From an uncultured Desulfobulbaceae bacterium (GTDB lineage Bacteria; Desulfobacterota; Desulfobulbia; Desulfobulbales; Desulfobulbaceae): a stretch of 6,080 nt of DNA. The translations under genes and the position numbers were made by a program. Below, piece after piece: positions 1-5,720 of this stretch. The notes under the pieces are model-generated. The model saw only the letters and a list, made by a program, of their open reading frames with translations. It did not search any database and was not told the DNA's origin. Each line of letters starts with the position of its first letter. The first letter of the stretch is position 1. The stretch is from NCBI GenBank assembly GCA_945787305.1, contig CALZIH010000184.1, positions 1 through 6,080 on the forward strand. Reading direction: 5' to 3'.

Positions 1-2538
1 CCCACAGCATTTTTTATATTTCTTGCCCGAACCGCAGGGACAGGGCGCGTTGCGGCCGACTTTTTCTTCATTTCGTTTCACTGTTTTTTGCTCTGCACCA
101 GCGTCACCGGAACTACGGCGAGCCATCTCCAGTTCCCGTTCCCGCTCCTGGCGACGTTCTTCTTCCATCCGTTGTAATTCATCATCCTGAACGATCTGCA
201 CCCGGAGCAAAGTCCCAACGGTTTGCTGTTTTACCGTTTCCACCATATTGATAAACAGATCAAACCCCTCTTTTTTATATTCATCAAGAGGATTTTTCTG
301 ACCATAGCCACGGAGGCCGATCCCCTCTTTCAAATGATCCATATTGAGCAGATGTTCTTTCCAGAGTGTATCCACCATCTGCAGCAGGATCATCCGTTCC
401 AGCTGACGCATCTGCTCCTGACCGTTCTGCTCTTCCTGGCGTTGATACTTGGTTTGTACTTCCGCTGTCAGTTTTTCAAGCAGGGAATCATGGTTGAGAT
501 CGGTCCGTTCGGTCTTATTCCAGGCGAGCTTCAGGTTAAACACCTCTTCAGCCCGCTCATTAAAGGCTTCCCAGTCCCAATCCTCAGACGGCGTTTTTTC
601 AACCGCAAACTCGGACGTGAGCTCTTCTGCAAGATCGGCGACCATATCGTCTACGATGGGCTGTATATCCTCGCCATCAAGCACTTCACGCCGCTGACTG
701 TAGATGACCTCACGCTGCTTGTTCATGACATCGTCATATTCCAGCAGGTGCTTACGGATATCAAAGTTATGCCCCTCAACCTTGCGCTGGGCATTTTCAA
801 TGGCCTTGGAGATCATGGAATGCTCAATGGGCTCGTCTTCTTCCATACCAAGCTTATCCATGATTCCGGAAATGCGTCCGGAACCGAAAATACGCAGGAG
901 GTCATCCTCCAGGGAGAGAAAAAACCTGGAGGAACCGGGGTCGCCCTGACGGCCCGACCGACCACGCAACTGGTTGTCGATGCGCCGACTCTCATGCCTA
1001 CTGGTTCCGAGAATATGGAGACCACCAAGCTCACGCACCCCCTCGCCCAGCTTAATGTCTGTTCCGCGTCCGGCCATGTTGGTTGCAATGGTTACCTTGC
1101 CCGTCTGTCCGGCATCGGCAACGATTTCTGCTTCCCGTTCATGTTGTTTGGCATTCAGCACCTCATGGGGAATTCCTTCCTTTTGTAACATTTTGGCGAT
1201 CTTTTCCGAAACATCAATGGAGATGGTACCGACCAGGATGGGCTGCCCTTTCCCGTGCAACTCTTGTATTTCCCGGACAATATTGCGATATTTGGCCTTT
1301 TCGTTCTTATAGATGACATCGGGATAATCAAGGCGTATCATTTCCTGGTGGGTAGGAATCACAACAACGTCCAGGTTGTAAATCTTCTTAAATTCGGGTG
1401 CTTCAGTATCAGCTGTTCCAGTCATACCGGCAAGTTTGTCATACATGCGGAAATAATTCTGAAAGGTAATGGAGGCAAGGGTTTGGTTTTCCTTCTCGAT
1501 TTTCACCCCTTCCTTAGCTTCCAGGGCCTGATGCAGACCGTCTGAATATCGGCGTCCCTCCATGGTTCGACCGGTAAATTCATCAACAATGACCACCTGA
1601 CCGTCCTTGACAATATAATCCACATCCCGTTGAAAAAGGACATGGGCTTTAAGGGCCTGGTTGATATGATGCAGCTGGTTGATATTGCGTGGATCATAGA
1701 GATTATCAACCCCAAGCAGCTCCTCCCCGAGCATCACGCCTTCATCGGTGAGCATGGCCTGGCGAGCTTTTTCGTCCTTGTTGTAGTGCTCGTCTTCCTT
1801 GAAATGTATCATGATCCGGTCGACCTTGAGATACATATCCGTCGACATCTCGGCAGGCCCCGAAATAATCAACGGCGTCCTCGCCTCATCGATGAGAATG
1901 GAGTCGACCTCATCAACGATGGCGTAGTTGAAGCCGCGCTGACAAAAATCCTCAAGACTAAACTTCATGTTGTCACGAAGATAATCAAATCCAAACTCGT
2001 TATTGGTTCCGTAAGTAACATCTGCACGGTAGGCTTCTCGGCGGGCGGCATCGTCCATATCGTGGACAATGGAACCGGTAGTCAAGCCGAGAAAACGGTA
2101 CACCTGCCCCATCCATTCCATGTCGCGACTGGCCAGATAATCATTAACGGTGACGACATGAACTCCTTTGCCGGACAGGGCATTCAAATATACCGGAGCT
2201 GTTGACATCAGAGTTTTACCCTCACCTGTTTTCATCTCGGCGATCGTGCCCTGATGTAAAACAATACCACCGATAAGCTGGACATCGTAATGGCGTTCAC
2301 CCAGCACACGTTTCGCCGCCTCCCGGACCACTGCAAATGCCTCCGGCAACAGGGCATCCAACGATTCTCCCTGGGCAATTCGCTCCCGAAATTCATCGGT
2401 CTTGGCGGCCAGTTCCTGGTCAGTCAACGGTTCAACCGTTGGTTCAAGATCGTTTATTTTGACGACCATCTGTCGCAGCTGCTTAATGGTACGGTCGTTT
2501 TTACTGCCAAATACCTTGGTCAGGGCCTTTCCAATCAT
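1..2538 (-). CDS. secA: Protein translocase subunit SecA (3' end cut by window)
   Basis: SecA is the ATP-driven motor that pushes preproteins through the SecYEG channel at the inner membrane. I translated the frame by hand: 846 codons run without a stop to the window edge. Nucleotide-binding domain 1 has the Walker A motif TGEGKT (residues 104-109, Lys108) and Walker B VDEVDS (208-213, Asp209), at the same numbering as E. coli SecA. The preprotein cross-linking region follows, then NBD2 with NMAGRGTD (487-494) and RSGRQGDPG (527-535). The two-helix finger region carries WKEHLLNMDHLK (from 726) and RGYGQKNP with Tyr745 at the position of E. coli Tyr794. An acidic/basic linker leads to the SEC-C zinc motif (Cys833, Cys835, Cys844, Cys845). 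Only the last few residues should lie outside the window, giving about 850 residues against 901 in E. coli, mostly from a shorter linker. The ATG at 2538 was chosen for its Shine-Dalgarno and the typical MIGKALTKVFG beginning; an in-frame ATG at 2586 is an alternative. Confidence 0.98.
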   Translation of the reverse strand, partial: MIGKALTKVFGSKNDRTIKQLRQMVVKINDLEPTVEPLTDQELAAKTDEFRERIAQGESLDALLPEAFAVVREAAKRVLGERHYDVQLIGGIVLHQGTIAEMKTGEGKTLMSTAPVYLNALSGKGVHVVTVNDYLASRDMEWMGQVYRFLGLTTGSIVHDMDDAARREAYRADVTYGTNNEFGFDYLRDNMKFSLEDFCQRGFNYAIVDEVDSILIDEARTPLIISGPAEMSTDMYLKVDRIMIHFKEDEHYNKDEKARQAMLTDEGVMLGEELLGVDNLYDPRNINQLHHINQALKAHVLFQRDVDYIVKDGQVVIVDEFTGRTMEGRRYSDGLHQALEAKEGVKIEKENQTLASITFQNYFRMYDKLAGMTGTADTEAPEFKKIYNLDVVVIPTHQEMIRLDYPDVIYKNEKAKYRNIVREIQELHGKGQPILVGTISIDVSEKIAKMLQKEGIPHEVLNAKQHEREAEIVADAGQTGKVTIATNMAGRGTDIKLGEGVRELGGLHILGTSRHESRRIDNQLRGRSGRQGDPGSSRFFLSLEDDLLRIFGSGRISGIMDKLGMEEDEPIEHSMISKAIENAQRKVEGHNFDIRKHLLEYDDVMNKQREVIYSQRREVLDGEDIQPIVDDMVADLAEELTSEFAVEKTPSEDWDWEAFNERAEEVFNLKLAWNKTERTDLNHDSLLEKLTAEVQTKYQRQEEQNGQEQMRQLERMILLQMVDTLWKEHLLNMDHLKEGIGLRGYGQKNPLDEYKKEGFDLFINMVETVKQQTVGTLLRVQIVQDDELQRMEEERRQERERELEMARRSSGDAGAEQKTVKRNEEKVGRNAPCPCGSGKKYKKCCG

Positions 2539-2544
2539 CGTATT

Positions 2545-2550
2545 CTCTCC
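2545..2550 (-). promoter_or_regulatory. secA ribosome binding site
   Basis: The minus strand reads GGAGAG six nucleotides before the ATG at 2538. It is the only good Shine-Dalgarno in the gap and decides the secA start in favour of 2538 over the in-frame ATG at 2586, which has none. Confidence 0.8.
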
Positions 2551-2553
2551 AAC

Positions 2554-2575
2554 GGCAAAGCGAGCATGCTCTGCC
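2554..2575 (-). promoter_or_regulatory. Possible hairpin in the secA leader
   Basis: On the minus strand an outer stem GGCA/TGCC encloses a short self-complementary GAGCATGCTC element (2562-2571), with a four-base bulge on the 3' side. It ends four bases before the secA Shine-Dalgarno. No U-run follows, so it is not a rho-independent terminator. It might influence secA translation or mRNA stability, but the stem is short and may be chance. Confidence 0.25.
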
Positions 2576-2589
2576 TTTATCGTCATGCG

Positions 2590-3063
2590 TTATGCTGTTG
2601 TATTTTTCTCTGAAACCCACATCAGGGCATCCTCATCACAGTCCGGAAATTTCGGACAGTGCAGGCAATCACTCCAAACCTTATGGGGAAGATCATGTTT
2701 ATCCTTATCGACAAAACCAAGCTTTCTAAAAAAACCCGCCTGGTAGGTCAAAACAAACACCTGTCCGATTTCCAGGCTTTCCGCCTCATCAAGACAGGAT
2801 TGGACAAGTTGTTTACCAATACCGTGGCCATGCAAGGCACTGTCAACGGCAAGGGATCGAATTTCCGCAAGATTGTCCCAACTAATATGAAGAGAGCAGA
2901 CGCCCTTAATGCCCCCTTCATCGTAGACGATAAAATCCCGAAGCTGATCATAAAGAGCACTGTACGAGCGGGCAAGAAGTAAGCCCTTGTCAGCAAATCT
3001 CTGGAGCAGGGCATGAATTGCCCGAACATCTCCCATCCGGGCCGGACGAATCTGCCCCGTCAT
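2590..3063 (-). CDS. GNAT N-acetyltransferase, probable single-domain N-acetylglutamate synthase
   Basis: Predicted 157-residue acetyl-CoA-dependent acyltransferase. The N-terminus IRPARMGDVRAIHALL (residues 5-20) is the usual first strand and helix of GNAT proteins. Motif A is EIRSLAVD followed by the acetyl-CoA phosphate loop HGHGIGK (78-84), and motif B contains GFFRKLGF (110-117). The C-terminus has a cysteine cluster, DCLHCPKFPDCDE (132-144; Cys133, Cys136, Cys142), which I associate with ArgA-like acetyltransferases of deltaproteobacteria. Short one-domain GNAT enzymes making N-acetylglutamate, the first step of arginine synthesis, are established in Mycobacterium tuberculosis (Rv2747); extension to this protein is inference. 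No amino-acid-kinase domain is present. The start is uncertain: ATG at 3063 fits the family N-terminus and leaves a leader of about 28 nt from the candidate promoter, while the ATGs at 3084 and 3087 would be almost leaderless. None has a clear Shine-Dalgarno. secA begins 51 nt downstream in the same frame. Confidence 0.85.
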   Translation of the reverse strand: MTGQIRPARMGDVRAIHALLQRFADKGLLLARSYSALYDQLRDFIVYDEGGIKGVCSLHISWDNLAEIRSLAVDSALHGHGIGKQLVQSCLDEAESLEIGQVFVLTYQAGFFRKLGFVDKDKHDLPHKVWSDCLHCPKFPDCDEDALMWVSEKNTTA

Positions 3064-3097
3064 TTTGTGCGTTTTCGTATTCATCATAAAATATAAT

Positions 3098-3126
3098 ATG
3101 TTACACCGGCTGCAGCCAGCGGTCAA
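3098..3126 (-). promoter_or_regulatory. Candidate sigma70-type promoter for the GNAT-secA unit
   Basis: On the minus strand TTGACC (3121-3126, five of six matches to the -35 consensus) is separated by exactly 17 nt from TAACAT (3098-3103, four of six at -10, including the key first A and last T). Transcription would begin near 3091. The spacer contains the perfect 10-bp palindrome GGCTGCAGCC (3108-3117), a possible operator. Position in the gap before the GNAT gene supports the call. It is a pattern match only. Confidence 0.55.
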
Positions 3127-3206
3127 GAACCATGGACTGCTCAAGGGAAAGCAAGAGCATTCGACAGATTCATTTGTACCGGAATGCGTGATCCATGCCG
3201 TATGCC

Positions 3207-3470
3207 TTAACGGCCAACCGCCCGCTTTTTTCTTTCCGGCTGAATGACACCAACAGAGATATTATGATCCACCTGGGAAGCTACAACCGACCGGCTGACC
3301 GTGGCTGATGGAAGAAGTATAGTCTGTCCTGCCCAGATCCCTAAAAGAAACATCCATAAAAACAGGCAAAATGAAACGATACCAACTCCAGCCACTCCGG
3401 TAAGACTTAATTGGAAACGAAACCGTTTAGGGGACTTTTTTTTGACCCGTTTTTTTCTCCTGACTGCCAT
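3207..3470 (-). CDS. Small single-span membrane protein of unknown function downstream of argS
   Basis: This 87-residue protein is not recognised by a defined domain. Residues 1-18 are extremely basic (RRKKRVKKKSPKRFR), followed by one hydrophobic span at about 21-47, including FLWMFLLGIWAG, then a polar tail of about 35 residues ending in another basic patch (ERKKRAVGR). By the positive-inside rule the N-terminus should be cytoplasmic and the tail periplasmic. The arrangement (basic N-terminus, one span, LGIWAGQ...P just after it) recalls the N-terminal anchor of deltaproteobacterial SPOR-domain proteins, which I recall lying next to argS, but no SPOR domain is encoded here in any frame before the next gene. 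The ATG at 3470 begins 25 nt after the argS stop, with weak AGCAGG (3480-3485) nine bases upstream; a start at 3515 would overlap argS and is less likely. Co-transcription with argS is probable. Confidence 0.6.
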   Translation of the reverse strand: MAVRRKKRVKKKSPKRFRFQLSLTGVAGVGIVSFCLFLWMFLLGIWAGQTILLPSATVSRSVVASQVDHNISVGVIQPERKKRAVGR

Positions 3471-3495
3471 AAGAGCTAACCTGCTGAAGCAGCTT

Positions 3496-5151
3496 TTACA
3501 TGGTTTCCGGGGCATTCAGCCCGACCAGGGTAAGACCGTTTCTCAAGACAACCTTCACGGCCCGGCAAAGCTGCAACCGCGCTCTGGTTAACTCCGGATT
3601 ATCACCCAGCACTTTGTGTTTATTATAATAACGATGAAATTGACCGGCCAGCTCCATGAGGAAAAAAATCACACGATGCGGCGCCAGATCGCGGGCAGAG
3701 CCGGCGATCATTGCCGGGTATTCTGCCATTATTTTCAATAAAGCAATCTCCTCTTCTTCGTCCAGCAACCCGAGATCGGCATCGGCAATGTTTCCGGCAT
3801 CGACCTGCAGCTCCTTTGCCTGGCGCTCAATGGAGCAGAGACGGGCGTGAGCATACTGGACATAGTAGACCGGATTTTCCTGACTCTGGCTGGTGGCCAG
3901 GTCAAGGTCAAATTCAAGCTGGCTGTCCGGTTTACGCATCAGAAAGAAAAAGCGCAGAGCATCGACCCCCACTTCGTCCACCAACTCGTCAACCGTGACA
4001 AAGGTAGCCTTGCGGGTGGACATCTTCACCTGTTTGCCGCCACGCATGAGGGTGACGAATTGATGAAGTATCACGGTGATCTTGGAATCATCGTGGCCGA
4101 GCGCTCGAACTCCGGCCATGACATCGGGTACGGTGGCGATATGATCGGCACCAAAAACATCAATCATCCATTCAAACCCGCGCCGGAATTTCTCCCGGTG
4201 ATAGGCGATATCCGGTAACCTGTAGGTAGGTTCACCGGTATTTTTTATGATCACCCGATCCTGCTCCTGACCAAAGTCAGTGGTTTTAAACCAGGTCGCA
4301 CCATCCTTTTCATAGACAAAATCTTTGCTTCGCAGTTTTGCAACCACATCATCAATCAACCCGTCTTCATAGAGGGTATGTTCGTTAAAATAGGAATCAA
4401 AGGCAATACCTATCCTTTTCAGGGTGGCGTCGATGTCGGCAAAAATATCTTTTTCGGCATGACCCTTGAAAAACAATTCATCCTCTTCTTGGAGACCGTC
4501 ACCGGATTCTTCCTGTAACCGGCGTGCGATTGCATAGATATAATCTCCCTGGTAACCGTCCTCGGGAAACTCATTTTCCAGGCCGAGCAACTCAAGATAG
4601 CGGGCCTTTGTCGAGGCCCCCAAAACCCGCATCTGCCGACCGGCATCATTAAAATAATATTCGCGATCAACAGCATACCCTGTTGCGGACAAGATCCGGG
4701 CAATGGTATCACCGAGGATGGCATTACGGCCATGGCCGACGCTGAGCGGTCCAGTGGGATTAGCACTGACAAATTCAACCAGCACTTTTTTCCCATTGCC
4801 AAAATCGGCTCGGCCAAAGCCGGTGCCCTGTTCAAGGACCTCGGGCAACACAGAGCTCCAGATACCTCTATTCAGGAAAAAATTGACAAAGCCCGGACCG
4901 GCGATTTCCACTTTTTCCAGCAGATTATCGCCTGCTCCCAAAAGTTCAAGCAGTTGGGCGGCCACCTCCCTTGGATTGCGTTTTTCCTTACCGGCCACAA
5001 CCATGGCCAGATTCGTGGAAAAATCACCTTGCCCGTCACGTTTTGGCACTTCGACAGCATAACTGTCAGCGGCGGTATCCGTCCACAATCCCTTTTCGAC
5101 TCCCTGCAGGAAGCACTGGTCAACCCGTTGTTTCAGTAGTGATTTGATCAT
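3496..5151 (-). CDS. argS: Arginyl-tRNA synthetase
   Basis: Class I aminoacyl-tRNA synthetase that charges tRNA-Arg with arginine in the cytoplasm; 551 residues, normal for bacterial ArgRS. The N-terminal tRNA-recognition domain includes GDFSTNLAM. The catalytic core contains VEFVSANPTGPL followed by the HIGH-region SVGHGRN (residues 137-143) and ends with KMSTRK (376-381), the KMSKS-like loop usual in ArgRS. DALRFFFL (397-404) and NPVYYVQYAHARL (426-438) mark entry into the DALR-type anticodon-binding domain, with FHRYYNKHKVL near the C-terminus. Oddity: the first His of HIGH is Ser137 (codon AGC); the second, His140, is kept. The start MIKSLLKQRV at 5151 fits the family, although no Shine-Dalgarno precedes it. 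The frame stays open upstream to a TAA at 5248-5250, so a TTG start at 5232 is possible but unlikely. The small membrane-protein gene follows 25 nt later. Confidence 0.97.
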   Translation of the reverse strand: MIKSLLKQRVDQCFLQGVEKGLWTDTAADSYAVEVPKRDGQGDFSTNLAMVVAGKEKRNPREVAAQLLELLGAGDNLLEKVEIAGPGFVNFFLNRGIWSSVLPEVLEQGTGFGRADFGNGKKVLVEFVSANPTGPLSVGHGRNAILGDTIARILSATGYAVDREYYFNDAGRQMRVLGASTKARYLELLGLENEFPEDGYQGDYIYAIARRLQEESGDGLQEEDELFFKGHAEKDIFADIDATLKRIGIAFDSYFNEHTLYEDGLIDDVVAKLRSKDFVYEKDGATWFKTTDFGQEQDRVIIKNTGEPTYRLPDIAYHREKFRRGFEWMIDVFGADHIATVPDVMAGVRALGHDDSKITVILHQFVTLMRGGKQVKMSTRKATFVTVDELVDEVGVDALRFFFLMRKPDSQLEFDLDLATSQSQENPVYYVQYAHARLCSIERQAKELQVDAGNIADADLGLLDEEEEIALLKIMAEYPAMIAGSARDLAPHRVIFFLMELAGQFHRYYNKHKVLGDNPELTRARLQLCRAVKVVLRNGLTLVGLNAPETM

Positions 5152-5235
5152 TTTTTTGCTTATATTCTCGTTACTTTTCGAGTATTCCCGGCCACACTTT
5201 TTTGGCTCGTAACCAGCAGGGAGACAGAGCAACTC

Positions 5236-5276
5236 ATTTATATATATTTAAATCACAAACAACTGGTTCAACAGTT
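5236..5276 (-). promoter_or_regulatory. Candidate argS promoter region with inverted repeat
   Basis: The minus strand has TTGAAC (5266-5271) as a possible -35, followed by a very AT-rich run that contains several possible -10 hexamers (for example TATATA at 5241-5246, spacer 19; AATATA at 5243-5248, spacer 17). None has ideal spacing. The TTGAAC is exactly the loop of an inverted repeat, AACTG (5261-5265) and CAGTT (5272-5276), which could be an operator. The region lies between the TSUP stop and argS, where a promoter is expected. Confidence 0.35.
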
Positions 5277-5286
5277 ATCTGTCGTG

Positions 5287-5325
5287 AAAACAAAACCAGC
5301 CCCCTCGCCGAGCAGGACTTGCTGA
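5287..5325 (-). terminator. Possible rho-independent terminator after the TSUP gene
   Basis: On the minus strand TCAGC (5321-5325) can pair with GCTGG (5296-5300), with an inner stem formed from CCT-CTC and GAG-GGG around a three-base loop and with one bulge and an asymmetric internal loop. It is followed directly by TTTTGTTTT (5287-5295). It lies 20 nt after the TSUP stop. The broken stem makes it a moderate candidate; it would separate the alr-TSUP transcript from argS. Confidence 0.45.
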
Positions 5326-5345
5326 GCTTTGATGGCAATCAGTTA

Positions 5346-5705
5346 CTATTTTTTTACAAAGACATAGACTGCAAGTCCGATAAGGATGACCGCAAAAATT
5401 TTTTTGAAATTTTCCGTCGATACATGCTCAAGCAGGCGGGCACCGATCTGGGCACCGATGATACCGCCTAATCCCAAGAGTATACCATATTTATAATCTA
5501 CATTGGCAAACTTGTTGTGGGCGACAAGGGCTGAAATCGAGATCACCAAAATACCAAGAAAAGAGGTTCCCACCGCCTTTTGGGCGCTAAAACCAAGGGA
5601 AAGCAGTAAGGGCACCATCAGAAAGCCACCGCCAAGGCCGCTGAAGGAGGCACCGATGCCGACAACAATTCCACCAACCACAATGAATACGGTTGTTACA
5701 TCCAT
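5346..5705 (-). CDS. TSUP (TauE/SafE) family membrane protein, half-length
   Basis: 119-residue integral membrane protein of the TSUP/TauE-SafE (DUF81) superfamily, whose members export sulfite, sulfoacetate or related anions. The first span contains the family signature GIGASFSGLGGGFLMVP (from about residue 16), then AVGTSFLGILVISISALVAH (about 44-63), GILLGLGGIIGAQIGARL (about 74-91) and a last span IFAVILIGLAVYVFV (about 103-117). Full-length members have about 250 residues with two such repeats; this protein has one. The reading frame ends in a normal TAG after a typical basic end (VKK), and no second repeat follows in the 194-nt spacer, so it looks like a natural one-repeat protein that would need to oligomerise. 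The start at 5705 is set by AGGAG (5715-5719). It sits 15 nt after alr, so the two are probably co-transcribed. The substrate cannot be read from sequence; sulfite is plausible in a sulfur-metabolising host. Confidence 0.88.
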   Translation of the reverse strand: MDVTTVFIVVGGIVVGIGASFSGLGGGFLMVPLLLSLGFSAQKAVGTSFLGILVISISALVAHNKFANVDYKYGILLGLGGIIGAQIGARLLEHVSTENFKKIFAVILIGLAVYVFVKK

Positions 5706-5714
5706 TTCCCTTTT

Positions 5715-5719
5715 CTCCT
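5715..5719 (-). promoter_or_regulatory. TSUP ribosome binding site
   Basis: AGGAG on the minus strand lies nine nucleotides before the ATG at 5705 and one base after the alr TGA (5721-5723). This fixes the start and suggests translational coupling to alr. Confidence 0.75.
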
Positions 5720-5720
5720 C

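Noticed and set aside
223..1188. 321-codon open frame on the plus strand
   Set aside because: It is antisense to secA, whose frame I verified codon by codon with all family motifs. The plus-strand translation has no recognisable domain.
1630..2205. 191-codon open frame on the plus strand
   Set aside because: It overlaps the secA NBD1 and cross-linking-domain region on the opposite strand and mirrors its codon pattern; it is a shadow.
3181..3200. Imperfect inverted repeat (GGCATG...CATTCC on the minus strand) after the small membrane-protein gene
   Set aside because: There are several mismatches in a short stem and no following U-run, so it does not qualify as a terminator.
3065..3247. 60-codon open frame on the plus strand in the spacer before the GNAT gene
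   Set aside because: It has no ribosome binding site or recognisable domain, and overlaps the promoter candidate and the end of a minus-strand gene.
3433..3459. Slippery A-runs in the small membrane-protein gene, including an in-phase A AAA AAG heptamer like that in dnaX
   Set aside because: A -1 shift at either run reaches a TAA within a few codons, so no productive alternative product follows. The runs are explained by Lys/Arg-rich coding.
3481..3492. CTGC-TTCA-GCAG hairpin between argS and the small membrane-protein gene
   Set aside because: A four-base-pair stem without a U-tract. It overlaps the weak ribosome binding site but is too short to support as a regulatory element.
5202..5471. 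89-codon plus-strand frame spanning the argS-TSUP spacer
   Set aside because: Most of it is antisense to the end of the TSUP gene and the remainder is AT-rich spacer; no coding features are seen.
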